From positions 23,436,001 through 23,500,000 of the forward strand of contig OX637296.1 in assembly GCA_951799445.1 (NCBI GenBank): a stretch of 64,000 nt of DNA, read 5' to 3'. Every line of letters begins with the position of its first letter. The first letter of the stretch is position 1. Shown here one piece after another: positions 1 to 11,086 of the stretch. The position numbers were made by a program, and so were the translations under genes. Below the pieces are notes generated by a model. That model had not been told where the DNA came from, did not search any database, and saw only the letters and a list, made by a program, of their open reading frames with translations. The stretch is from Pseudisothecium myosuroides (taxonomy: Eukaryota; Streptophyta; Bryopsida; Hypnales; Lembophyllaceae).

Positions 1-953
1 AAAAACTTTCTACATTTTATGAGAGGTAGCTTTTTTTTGCATCCAACAATACCCGACCACCTTTCTAACTTTTTTTAAAGTTGATGAAAACTGACTTTGA
101 ACAAATTTAAATCTATAAATAACTAGCACTCAACATTTTGGAGTTAAATTATAAAAAAATTTGTTATCCTTATTGGAATCATAAGATTCCAAATTCTCTT
201 AACAAGCAATTTTTAGACATCTTATACGAATGAAGTCTAAATTTTTAAAATATTAAAAATAAATAAAGGATAGAATAACCTGATTTTGCTTAATATAATT
301 CTATGGCAAGATGAGATTTGCTAGAGTATTACCAATGTGACCTCAAACCATCCACAACATATTTTTGCTGGAAAAGCTTGCTTGAAAAACAAAACATGCC
401 ACGGTGTCATGTTGCCTTCAATGATGTGCTGCGACAAGGTTGACAAGTGGTATTAGTCTGATTTGGAGATTCACGGGTCCTGCGCTTCGAATTTCTTTTC
501 AAGACTGCAACAACCACAATAACGTCCGCGTTCCCTTTACATCACCCATGTCAAGCAATGTTCATCCCCACCTGTACCCTGCAACGACTCATAGGTCCTG
601 CACTTTGAATTTCCTTTCAAGTCTAAAACACCACAGTAATGTCTTCCCTTTACATCACCCATGTCAAGTAACATTCATCCCAACTTGTACTCCACAACGA
701 GATGCTGCAAAATTGTTGGTAAAATTACTCATTGACTCATTTCTTAAAGATGTTTTCTAGTGACTTCATCTAGGGTATATTTTGGTGTAAAGATTGCCAC
801 CTAAAAAACCAAGTCAAATTTGGGCTTCAATTTGTCAAATAAAAAGTCATTGCATACATTTTGACATTTGACTTGAATGTGCTAAATATCTATGTGTATG
901 GTGTGTGTTGCAAGAAGTAAATGTGGTTGTTGCCTTTAAGAGTTTAAGGTAAA
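1..953. other. AT-rich intergenic DNA with a 118-bp tandem duplication
   Basis: No gene is visible. From about 475 to 710 a unit of about 118 bp occurs twice in tandem: the words ggtcctgc, ttacatcacccatgtcaag and ttcatcc recur at that spacing. The reading frame that crosses it has no recognisable protein content. Confidence 0.5.
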
Positions 954-1210
954 AATGCCCCAAATAATCCTTGTATTCATTGGTGCACCTATCAAAAGCA
1001 CTTTAATTTAACAAGAGACATTCACTGACATCGTCATTTGATGCTTGTGTATAATAAGGAGATATTTGAAGTCAATGCATGGGATACAATAGGAACATGT
1101 TGGAGTGATTTTTGAATAGATTTGGTCATCATTGAGATCATATTAGGGACAATTAAGGACTTGATGCTATGTCATTAAGGTAACTTAGCTAGTATATGTA
1201 GATTGTCAAC
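954..1210 (+). repeat. Left copy of a dispersed direct repeat
   Basis: About 250 bp recur in the same orientation at about 2885-3155. Shared words include tttgatgcttgt, ataataagg, gatatttga and catattaggga. The two copies bracket about 1.7 kb made mainly of fragments of a TTAA-flanked element. They could be decayed long terminal repeats or just two copies of one dispersed repeat. No coding content lies between them. Confidence 0.55.
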
Positions 1211-1227
1211 GCAAACAAAGTTATGTC

Positions 1228-1962
1228 AATCTAAGCCCAAAACAGAGTTCATCATCCTTTCCAAAAAAATTACAAAAAGTCACAAATAAAATTTTCAATT
1301 TTTTTCTTATAGAAAGTGTTTTTATCTACAAGGAAGATTTAATCCATTCTACTATGAGGAAGCCATGGACAATCTCGTTTCTTGGGCAATCTAAGCATCT
1401 TCCCAAAAAATAACTTGTAGGATTCATATTTGAACTTAATTTTCATATTTTTTTCAAGAAAAAGAGGTCGACATGTTTTAATTCACTTGCATGAATAATC
1501 TCACCTTTGCATTATGGTGTTTTAATTCCATCTTAGATTTATTAACAATTTAGTTTTTTGTTCAATCTCGTACTAAATTCCACTTAATAATTTCAAAATA
1601 AATAAAAACCAAATGTATATATTTTGAATATTTTTGTAGACTTTCGACTCAATTCTTCAACATAAAAAATTTAAATTCAAGATTGATAGTCTAAAAATTT
1701 GAAGCTAAGAAGATTTGAAGATTTAAATCTAGTCAAGCAAGGTGCAAATCTAGTTTGTTTGTTTTACTTCAAACGCAAATATCTTACAATTCACATAGTT
1801 AGTTTTTGAAATTTCTTCCATACATTTTTATGCTAGTCACTGGTGCAAAATTCTACACTTAGATCCGCCAGAAAACAATTTCTAAAGTTTTTTTACACTT
1901 TGCAATAGAAATGGCTGTTTTGAGTGGAATTTGATGAAAAAATGGCCTTGGGACTCTAGGGG
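1228..1962 (+). mobile_element. TTAA-type element, left end decayed (copy C1)
   Basis: The sequence aligns with the right four fifths of the element at 4341-5261: shared words include atggacaatct, gtaggattca, tctaaaaatttg, atcttacaattcacat and atggccttgggact. It ends in ctctagggg followed by ttca, a mutated TTAA. The left terminus and about 180 bp are missing or unrecognisable. Non-coding. Confidence 0.6.
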
Positions 1963-1974
1963 TTCAAGAATAAC

Positions 1975-2330
1975 CATTTTTTCTATAAAAATAATTTTTT
2001 TAGACTCTCAATTTAACTCTTCATATGTTATAAATAATCTAAAATTCAAAAATTTTAGTGAAGAGGATTCAAAGACTTATAAACAAGTTTGCTACAGAAA
2101 ATCATATATTCTTCTCTTTGATTGCAAATATCTTGCAGTCTATGTGGTCAAAGTTTTGAATTTTTTTCCATACAAATGTTCTCTTAATAGCCTATTGCAA
2201 GATGCTGTAATTAGATATACAAAAAATCTCATTTTAAAAATTTCTTTGCTCTTTGCTTTGTTTGCTTTTAGCACTAGAAATGGCAGTATTGAGTAGTTTT
2301 TTTGATGGAAAAAGGTTTGGAATATCAAAT
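1975..2330 (+). mobile_element. Right-half fragment of the same TTAA-type element (copy C2)
   Basis: A second, partial copy lies directly behind C1. It has the same order of words: tagactctcaattta, attgcaaatatcttgcag, tctatgtggtcaaa and tagaaatggcagtattgagt. Both termini are lost. The frames crossing it are spurious. Confidence 0.5.
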
Positions 2331-2884
2331 GGTATATGGATAACCTATGATATTGCATAACTATCACAAGGTGAAGTTTGTAGTCACAACTAATATTGCA
2401 ATGTACCACTAGATGTGTTAAGTTGGCCATCATCTTTAAAAAGATTAATGCATACTTTCACATCCAGTGTCAGAATTGAGGGACTTTGGAAGACCTTGCT
2501 AGTTATCAACAAATTCAAAGTTTGATGTGGATGGAAAACCATCAATAGGCTTTCCATCCATGTAAAACTTAGAAGTTAGAATCAATTGATAAGAAATATA
2601 ATGACATGATTGTATTTCTAGTGCCCATAAATTTGAAAACTATATATGCTAGACATGACTCACATTGGATATCAAATTTTGCTTTGATGTCTTTCAAAAA
2701 TGATGGCCAATTGACTCTGATGCACAACTAAGTTAATTCTTAAAAGACATTGCACATTTGTGTTTGGTGGGATTTTGTTAGTTTTCTATACTAAAAGGCA
2801 CACCTTTCTAAAATTTGATATATTTCTCATGTAATAATATGTATCAAAAACTTAACTTCATTTTTTTCATAATTGAAAATATTT

Positions 2885-3155
2885 AAATGCAATGCCTCAA
2901 ATAGTCCCTGTATTGTTTGGTACACCTATCATAAGACCTATGAAAAGCACTCTAATTTAATAGTAGATTGTCACTGACATCAACATTTGATGCTTGTATA
3001 TAATAAGGGGATATTTGAGGTTATACATGGGTACAATTGGAACTTGTCTAGAGTGATTGTTGAACAAATTTATTTATGATTGAAACCATATTAGGGAAAA
3101 TTAAATACTTGTTGCCATGTCATCAAGGTAACTAAGTCAATACAAATTGGCTACG
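2885..3155 (+). repeat. Right copy of the dispersed direct repeat
   Basis: Partner of 954-1210, with several small gaps, for example an extra cataagacctatgaaaa-like segment. The sequence from 2331 to 2884 between the C2 fragment and this repeat is AT-rich, and I see no gene in it. After the repeat, 3155-3470 holds nothing recognisable. Confidence 0.55.
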
Positions 3156-3469
3156 CAGCCGTACCACACTGCCATACGGAGGTTGAGGTGAGAACCAAAG
3201 AAGGATTAGCTATAACAAAGAACCTTTTCAACACTATTAATAAACTTCTTCATGCGCTTCTCCTCTAGTGCAACGTAGGATTGTTTTGTTGGACATAAAA
3301 TTGGGTCTCGACATTGTATTGGTCATGTGACGTTGCATGTCTTATTGGACAAGTGTCGAGTTTGCATGACATTTTTGCCAAACAAGTTTTTAGGATTTTG
3401 AAATTTTTTACCTCAAGATAAATGCATTAATCCTAAAGATTGACTCTCAAGAGTGATGTGGAATGCTAG

Positions 3470-3890
3470 AATCACATAACCATGGGTGACTGCGGGTCCT
3501 TGTAGGTTGATAAGACGCTTGTAGGTTGATAAAAAAAGCAAACTCCACGTGCGTGAAAGGCAATTGCAAGTGGGACCATGTGTGTGTGGGACGAATGGAG
3601 ATTGATGAAGTATCAACTTTGTGTAAATGGTAAGACTACCATGGGTGAAAGGGTGACTGCTTATGGATGAAGGGCCGAATGTAGGTGGAGAAAGGGGCGC
3701 AACGGGTGGATAAAGGAATGACTGCAAGTGAAAGGGCTACCTCCGATGGATGAAAGAGCAACTTCTAATGGAAAAACCAGAAACCATGGGTGGATAAAGG
3801 GGTGACTGCAAGTGAAAGGGCTACCTCCAATGGATGAAAGAGCAACCTCTAATGGAAAAACCAGAAACCATGGGTGGATGAGGTGGAACA
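3470..3890. repeat. Degenerate minisatellite with an 84-bp unit
   Basis: An 84-bp unit starting gggtggataaagg begins at 3704, 3788 and (partial) 3872. The words ctgcaagtgaaagggctacc and aaaccagaaaccatgggtgg recur exactly at that spacing. Upstream to about 3470 are looser copies of gggtgaaaggg/gactgc-like words. The minus-strand frame with repeated residues here (3661-3930) follows from the repeat and has no other support. Confidence 0.75.
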
Positions 3891-3959
3891 ATTGTGGGAA
3901 GAAAAAAAATCCATCTTCCTTCAAATCCAATCTCTTTCAAATTCAAAATCCTTCAAAAA

Positions 3960-4336
3960 ATTGCGAAAATTAGGTAAGAATATGATTAAGATGAATCTTT
4001 GCAAATTGCAAATAATAATAAGGGAAGAACTTACTTAAATTTTTGTCCTTTTTAAAATTTTAAATATCAAAGTGACATATAATACATGATTACAAAGAGA
4101 CTTGAAAATTGTGAAATGTAATAAGTGAAGTCTTTATTTAAATCTTTGCCTTTTTTATTTTTTATTTTTAAAATCACCATGTCAAATAAAGCATACTCCA
4201 CAATTCTTAGGAGTCTTAGAAAATTGCAAAAATTAAAGTTTAAAAGTTTTTACTTAATTTTCCATCAACTTGACAAAAAATACTTGAGTAGGATGAGTCA
4301 TTGACAATTGCAAATAATAAATGAGGAAGTTCTAAC
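3960..4336. other. AT-rich spacer, nothing recognised
   Basis: Low-complexity AT-rich DNA between the minisatellite and a TTAA-flanked element. No frame, hairpin or repeat stands out. Confidence 0.4.
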
Positions 4337-4340
4337 TTAA

Positions 4341-5261
4341 CCCCTAAAGGCTCATTGTTCCCTCGATTGTTCCTTTGGGGGACAAATGGGATTTTGGACA
4401 GGTACCTACGGGCTGAATTTTTATCCTGATTTTTAAAATTGTTTTTTTGAAGATTAAAAAACTAATTATCTCTGTGGGAATATAATTTTTTTTCAATTGG
4501 TGCCCGGGAACAAAAGTTATGCCCAAAACAACTCAAAACAAGGGAGAGGAGGAAACAAAAAAAAATTCAAAAATTTTAATTAAAATTTTTTCTCTCTCTC
4601 ATAGATTATATTTTTGTCTATTTGGAAAGCTTTGATTCATTCCATTTGAATTTGTCATGAAAAAGTTATGGACAATCTTGTTTTGGGGGCAATTAGAGCA
4701 TCCTCTTGGAAAAATAATTTGTAGGATTCAATTCTGAATGGAATTTTTACAATTTAAAAAAAATAAAAATGATATGGTTTAGTTTGCTTGCTAGAACAAT
4801 CTCACCATTGGGATTAGTGCATTTTAATTCCATCTTAGAGATATTAATAATTTAGATTTTCCTTCTATCTCGTACCTATTTCTACTTAACAATTCTTTAA
4901 AGAATAAAAATTAAGTTTGTTTTGAATTTTTTTTTTCCTAGACTCTCAACTTAATTTTTCACAGTAAAGATTTAAAGCTAAAAAATTTGTAGTGCAAAAA
5001 TTTTAAGTTAAAAATGTTCAAAGTCAAAGAATTTAGTCCCGCAATGTACTGAAAAATTTAATTTTTTTTACTTTAAACAAAGATATCTTGCAATCTATGC
5101 GGTCAAAAAATTTGAAGTTTTTTCCACACATTTTCATACTAGTAAGGTATAAGATCCTATGGTTAGATGGTAAAAAAAAATCGATTTTCTTTTACTTTTT
5201 GCTATAGAAATGGTAGTACCGAGTGTTTTTTGGCAGAAAATGGGCCTTGGGCCTTTATCGG
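4341..5261 (+). mobile_element. TTAA-flanked non-autonomous DNA element, about 921 bp (copy A)
   Basis: It begins cccctaaaggc directly after TTAA (4337-4340) and ends gcctttatcgg directly before TTAA (5262-5265), so the ends are inverted repeats with two mismatches. The interior is AT-rich and non-coding. It aligns end to end with 60060-60982 (same orientation) and 19648-20596 (opposite), and with fragments at 1228-1962, 1975-2330 and about 53030-53510. A TTAA target site and termini starting CCC are characteristic of piggyBac transposons; no transposase is seen, so the superfamily is inference. Confidence 0.75.
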
Positions 5262-5265
5262 TTAA

Positions 5266-6699
5266 CCTTTAAAATTTTAAGCAATCCAAAAACGGTTGAT
5301 CCATTCTTAGAACTGCCATTTCTGGACTTATGAATCAAGTTAGCTGTCAAATGGTATATTCAGAATTAGAAGAAGATTCTCTATTGAATTTGCAAAATTT
5401 CCAAAGCATAGATGGGCTAAAGGCTGTAGTAAAGAGTAATTGGATGAGGGAACTCTAGAAAATGAGGTGGAGGCATGTATTCATGGGCGGTCAGGATCAT
5501 AACTATGCCGCTCGGCTAGGCCCAGCCTTTGAGATGGAAGAGAGGTGGTTGCACAACTTTTGGCGCGCTTTTAGAAGTGACACATGGGAGGCTATGTGAG
5601 GAACATCCCAAGAGAAAATTGTTGAAAATCATCTAAAATAGAAGAGTAATGACCTTAGACAAAGATGATGCTTAGAATTCTAATGGATTCCTAGCCTATC
5701 TCATTGTTCATGGCCCTTTTTCAAATAGCTCTCCAATGATAGATTAGACTTAGAGCGGCACTCCCTACCCCTTCTTTTTAACTTTGCTTGATCTATGGAT
5801 ACAAACATCTATAGGAATACACATCTTGCACTCAGATTTGAGCCGTTTTTCAAATTTTTTTCCTATTGTGTGTTTTTTCTTGTGTTCAAGAACTCTACCA
5901 TGTTGATTTTTGAGTTTTGACTTTAGATTTGTGACAATTTCCATTCATCTCATAATTTCTAAAATTTAACAATGAAGTGGTCGCTAGTACCAAGGCTAAT
6001 ACAAGACAATGAAGTTGTCACTACTACAAGTGCTCCCATAGTTATATATCTCTTTATACTTGTTGAACACTTGTCAGGACAAATTGTTCATTCTTCTAAG
6101 GTAAAAGCACCTATACTAGTAGAATCATGGGCTATGAAGACTAGAGTTTACTAGTGTACTAGTGTAGTTGGAGCAATGGTTGCTTGAGTCGAGGATTGAA
6201 TAGACATGAGGTCCTATTTCGAACCAATTTGGTCTCTACAATAGCTCAAGTTCCAAATTTAAACTCCATTCTAAGTGTTGATTTGGTCTACTTGTCCAAA
6301 TTTGATTTGGACTAGGAGGAAGAGAAACGTTTTTATTTTTATTATTTACATGGCCTTGTACATATTGAATGAGCTTAGTAACTTTCTCAACACAATCCTA
6401 ATTTTGTCCTATATTGTTTCAAATTTGTTGACTTCTCAATACAATCTAAATTTTATTCATCAGTTAATAAAGTGATAAGTAATCATAGGGTTATGGATTT
6501 GAAAGTTGATGGAAGAGATCTATGCATTTTCCAAATTTACAAACAAGAATTTATAGCTTTCAGCTTGCCATATCTCTATAGCTTATATAATAATTCAAAT
6601 TTATAATCAAAGTGGCAAACTGATTAGGAATAAAAATTGTCAATGTTTTTTGCATGCTAAATGGTTCCTTAATGCTAAGGAATTGCTAATGGTGTAGGC
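5266..6699. other. AT-rich intergenic DNA, no gene seen
   Basis: Short frames at 5972-6154 and 6275-6475 have low-complexity translations and no recognisable motif. I treat them as chance. Confidence 0.4.
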
Positions 6700-6702
6700 T
6701 TG

Positions 6703-6923
6703 CACTACAAGAGAAAGGGGTGTTTTAAGTGAGTTTTTAAGTAGTGTCCTAGACACATGATTTTAAGTAATGACCTTTAAGGCGATTTTAAGCAAAATTT
6801 GACTTAAAAACATGTGTTTTAAGTCAAATTTTGCTAAAAATCGCCTTAAAGGTCATTACTTAAAATCATGTGTCTAGGACACTACTTAAAAACTCACTTA
6901 AAACACCCCTTTCTCTTGTAGTG
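6703..6923. mobile_element. Palindromic CACTA-type MITE, 221 bp
   Basis: The element begins CACTACAAGAGAAAGGGG and ends with the exact inverted copy, flanked on both sides by TTG (6700-6702 and 6924-6926), a 3-bp target duplication. CACTA termini and 3-bp duplications define the CACTA (En/Spm) superfamily. Almost the whole element is one near-perfect palindrome centred near 6812, so a transcript would fold into one hairpin of about 100 bp. Non-coding. Confidence 0.9.
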
Positions 6924-6926
6924 TTG

Positions 6927-8011
6927 AAACTTGATATCTATATTAGCTAAGGTATTAGAGTTCAAGGACTTATACATCGCGTTGGTACACCATGCTATTT
7001 GATGCAATAAATATTGACTTGCAATAATATCTAATTGTGGGGTTTATTTTAATTGTTGTCAATAATCTAAACCATTTTTTATATTGACACAGAATTGATG
7101 AGGTAAAAATTTAGTAAACTTCTAATTTATAAATGGTTCTAACATATAACAAACTTGACTAAGACAATGACCTTGGTTCTAGGATTAGCCCAGGGCCATT
7201 TGTGTAGTAATATGGCTAGTCTACCAAGACTATTATTCTATTAGTCCTATAACTCACACTTAAAGCAAGTTTGCATTCTTTGAATTGGAATCAATACATA
7301 AGACTACTTTTAATACATGTGCAATTGAAAATTATGAATTGAAAAAAATTGATAATTTTCTAAATATAATTCAACACAAAATGTATTTTTGACATTCAAC
7401 AATATGCTTGATCTACTCTAAATCATTTTCTTCATTAAAGTGTGTAAGGCCTACACTATAGACTATTTTGTATCTAAGGATGAACACCTAATATAATGTA
7501 ATCTTTTCCGTTTAGTGACACCTTTCAAGCATTCAGAAGAATCAAACGAGGTTTGTATAAAGATCCTAACTTCCTTCAAAACTACCGCAATCTCTCAAGA
7601 GTGACTAATAGAAATGGAAGAGTTCTATTAGGCAACCAATGGAAGTTGAGGCATTCATTCTCCAAGGGTGCTCATTTAAGAGAATTCTAGTGGCATGTGC
7701 AAATGTCATATGTATGCTTTAAAAGGAATGCTAGAAAATTATTAAATGGCTTAGGTTGAATATCTCTTCAGGTCACTAATAAGTAACGTCATCAAAAAAC
7801 ATATTAGAATTTGACTTTTCTACCTTAAAAGATTGTCAAATGAGAAAAAGTGGTGCTCTTGGATTTTCCTCCCTTACATATCTTCAGATTGGTTTAGGAT
7901 GCAAGGTTGAAAATAGGAGCTTGGTGGCCCTGACCAAAGGGGAAGAGGCTTTTCATCAATTGGAACTATTGTGAGGAAGTTTGAGTGATACCTTACTCGA
8001 GAATTGAGCCA
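6927..8011. other. AT-rich intergenic DNA upstream of the cofactor A gene
   Basis: No coding frame or clear repeat. GC content rises towards 7900-8200, next to the gene promoter. Confidence 0.4.
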
Positions 8012-8164
8012 CTTTAACCTTGTAAGGACGTTGCGGACCAAAGTGGTCCAATAGATGACTTCACTATTAATTGTAGAAAAAAAGAATGCACCTATTGGTC
8101 CAATAATTGGAGAATTTTGGTGACTACCTTGATCATGAGAGACCGCATCCTTACAGAGTTAAAG
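8012..8164. repeat. Short inverted-repeat element upstream of the cofactor A gene
   Basis: CTTTAACCTTGTAAGG at 8012 is mirrored by ccttacagagttaaag ending at 8164; two mismatches within 16 bp, and the match extends loosely inwards to gcgg/ccgc. The 153-bp size and terminal inverted repeats suggest a small MITE. No target duplication is evident. Confidence 0.4.
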
Positions 8165-8257
8165 AAAAATAAAAAATGAAAGGGCAGAGTCTCTCATAGC
8201 GTAGCTGCTTGTAGGCGATGACTGTTCAAGGGTCCCGTATAACTACGTTGTGTGTCG

Positions 8258-8290
8258 TATAAATAAGGAATACAATATACCGTATAAATA
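8258..8290 (+). promoter_or_regulatory. Candidate TATA boxes of the cofactor A gene
   Basis: TATAAATA occurs at 8258-8265 and again at 8283-8290, about 200-230 bp upstream of the start codon. Either would place transcription start near 8290-8320 and leave a 5' leader of roughly 170-200 nt. Assigned from motif and position only. Confidence 0.4.
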
Positions 8291-8486
8291 CGTAGAGACC
8301 GTAAGAATACCTGTTTTCAGAACACTGAAGCCGATGGCTCAGCAAAGAAGAAGCCAGTCAAGCACACTTGTCAAGCCGATCACACCCAACAATCTTGCTC
8401 CCTGCAGCAATTCATCAGTTACACCATCAGTCTTGCAATTTGAGAGAGAGCTTATTCTCCCACAATTTTTGCTTTCCCACATTGCC

Positions 8487-10512
8487 ATGGCGAGCTTGAA
8501 GGACTTGAAGGTGAAGACCGGTGTGTGCAAGCGCACGCTCAAGGAGTTCCAGTCGTACGAGTCCGAGGAGAAGCGCGAGGCCGCCAAGACGCAGTCCATG
8601 CGCGACAACAATGCCGACCCCTATGACCTCAAGCAACAAGTACATACTGGATCAACAAAACCCATCATCAGACACATCTTCTTTCGTTTTCTTGCAATTG
8701 ATGTTCTGTACAGTATGTTTCTTGTGTTTCTGAAACTCGCGATTGATCGTTCGTTTGGTACTTCAAGCAACAAGTACATACTGGATCAACAAAGCCCATC
8801 AGACACATCTTCTTTCGTTTTCTTGCAATTGATGTACAGTACAGTATGTTTCTTGTGTTTCTGAAACTCGCGATTGACCGTTCGTTCGTTTGGTACTTCT
8901 GTGGCAGGTGAATGTGCTGGCGGAGTCGAGGATGATGATCCCCGATTGCAGGCGCCGCTTGGAGGCCGCGCTTGACGCGCTGCGAGAGCTTGTGGTACGT
9001 TTTTCGAATTTCTTTTAGTTTTAGGGTTTAGGGAGGTTTCGAAATGGGGATTAATTAACGCTCTGTAATGACGCACTCTGGAATTGGACATTGATTGTCG
9101 AGTTTGAGAATTTCTCGTGTTGGGTGCAAATGTGGTTGGAGGAATTTTTGTATGGCAAGTTGTGAACATTTTTGAGAGTGCGGGTAGATGCAATTTTGTC
9201 CTCTTTGGGAGTGTCCTTAGAGAGGGTGGAGTGTATTGTTGCTGTATGATTATTGCACTCTTTAGGGTTCTAGAAGCTTCTGAAATGGCAGAGTACAGTC
9301 AATCCTCTCTAATTTCGCACTCTATTGTTTGCATATTTCATGTGTATTTCCAGAATCTCTCACATTGTGTACACATCTGAATTGAACAATTTTCACATGT
9401 TCAGTTGTGAACATTTGTTAGTGTGCATTTGTGCTTGAAGGCAGTGTCATTAGAGAGGGTTGAGTGCATTAATTTGCCTTCGTTTAGGGCATGAGACAGA
9501 ATTCGAGTGATCATTGAACACCATAAGCTTCCGAAATGGTAGATTACTCTCAAGCCTTTGTAATGACATATTCCATGAATATCTTTAGAATCCGTCACAT
9601 CTTGGATTGGACAACTTCCACATACCAAGTTGTGAAGACATGTGAGAGTGCATTTAGAAGCTCATTTCTTTCCCTGACGTAGTGTCATCAGTGAGGATTG
9701 AGAGTATAGGGACTCAGCCAGATCACTGCACTACTTAGGGTTCCACAAGCTTCGGAAATATGTTTTCCTTTCTTTAGGGTATAGGACATAACCATAATGG
9801 ACAAGGTTGGGGAAAACAGTACACGCTGAGCTGTGCAATCAGCAATGAATGGACTTTTCTCACAACCAGGCTTCAGAGTTATCTATCATAATCTTGAGGA
9901 CTCTACGCTGATGTGTGGTTCAATGGCAGCAATCTACACCAAGAAATTCTTGGTAACTAAGAATATATTATAATAGAATCGGGAAAGAAGGGAGTGACTA
10001 TGGTAACTCCTCTTTTTGAATTGTTTGCATATCATCTGTAGATTAGAAGTCCTCATTAGGGGATTAATTATCAGTCCTCATGAGGGGGTTTCTAATTCTT
10101 GCGGAATTGAGTTTGTGTCTTGAAAGAGGGGATTGATTGGCTCATAACGCAACTCCTCTTCTTGAACGGTTGCTTGTCACCTAGAGATTATAAGTTCTCA
10201 TTGTGGTTGTCAAAATTTTCGATTTCAGATGTTCAATTTTCTCAGTTTTTTCGACATTTGCATGATTCTGGCCATCAGAATTATGCATAAAGTACCACCC
10301 CCCTTGTAGAGAATTCAAATCACGTTTCCCAAATTGCCTCTATTCTTAGATTTCAAATCTTGAACTGTCTCACCCTATTGAGATTACGGCTCATTTCGAT
10401 GTGATGCTGTGGGTGACAGGCCGAAGCAGAGAACGAGGAGACATGTCAAGGGAGCGAGGAATTGGCAGCAGCGCAGGCACTGGTCGTGGAGGTGGAGCCC
10501 ATGTTTCGGTGA
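8487..10512 (+). CDS. TBCA: Tubulin-folding cofactor A (TBCA/KIESEL-like), 3 exons, 110 aa
   Basis: Tubulin-specific chaperone A captures beta-tubulin after release from the CCT chaperonin and passes it to cofactors D/E/C for heterodimer assembly in the cytosol. Exons: 8487-8639, 8908-8994 and 10420-10512 (stop TGA at 10510). Junctions are caa|gtacat, ggcag|GTG, GTG|gtacgt and gacag|GCC, all phase 0. The 110-aa product is almost the size of Arabidopsis KIESEL. It has the family hallmarks REAAKT, ADPYDLKQQ (residues 43-51), VLAESRMMIPDCRRRLE and an acidic helical C-terminus; the fold is a three-helix bundle in known members. The start sits in a good context (gccATGgcg). Exonic GC is much higher than in the flanks. 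Intron 1 (268 nt) is internally duplicated; intron 2 (1425 nt) shows no other gene. The identity is secure. Confidence 0.95.
8631..8897 (+). repeat. 134-bp tandem duplication across the exon 1/intron 1 border
   Basis: The sequence beginning aagcaacaagtacatactgg at 8631 restarts at 8765 and is nearly identical to about 8897 apart from a few substitutions and small indels. It repeats the last three codons of exon 1 plus the GT donor, so identical donors lie at 8640 and 8774, with one acceptor ending at 8907. Confidence 0.95.
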
Positions 10513-11083
10513 ATCAGTGTACTACGTTTACTGCTTACATTGTATATGGTGCCGGCCCTCCTCAGTGGCCGTGCGAAATGTTCTACTATTCCTGTAACCA
10601 AATTCAGATTTCATCTGTTATCAAGACATGTCGTTGGTTTGGAGTTGTTCTCAACTCAATCAGTTGGGCATTCTTTCCCTAAAAGCAATTGTGAAAAGTG
10701 ACCTTGTTTCATTTGGTGTTGGGTTGAGTGTTTTGTGCAAGGGAAGGTGACAAACCAATTGTCTCGTTTCCACATAATTTGTTTGGCAAGACTGTTCATG
10801 CTTCTCTACTTAGATGATACGAAGTAAATCCACCTTATTTTATACGGAGTACTAGATAACCAGTTGTGAGGGTCGGAAAGCGTGGGACACAATCTCCGCC
10901 GGACTAAATCAGGACTGTCAGATATTGGAGATCTAGTGCTCTCTGTGAGGGTTATGAAATAGATTGAAGAGGAAAAAGAAAAGACGGAAGAATTGCAGTG
11001 GCTTTGAGTCAATCTTGTCGAAGGGATGAACTGTCAGTACCTAAATATGGAGCCCCAAAATCTTGCACATTTGTACATATGGG
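10513..11083 (+). other. 3' flank and probable 3' UTR of the cofactor A gene
   Basis: Moderate GC for the first 500 bases after the stop codon, then a drop into AT-rich repeats. No other coding frame is supported. The true 3' end cannot be fixed from the sequence. Confidence 0.4.
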
Positions 11084-11086
11084 TGA

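Noticed and set aside
3413..3930. Two minus-strand frames over the minisatellite
   Set aside because: The repeated residues follow directly from the 84-bp DNA repeat.
8250..8864. 204-codon plus frame across the cofactor A promoter, exon 1 and intron 1
   Set aside because: Only residues from 8487 to 8639 are real coding sequence. The rest is leader and the duplicated intron read through.
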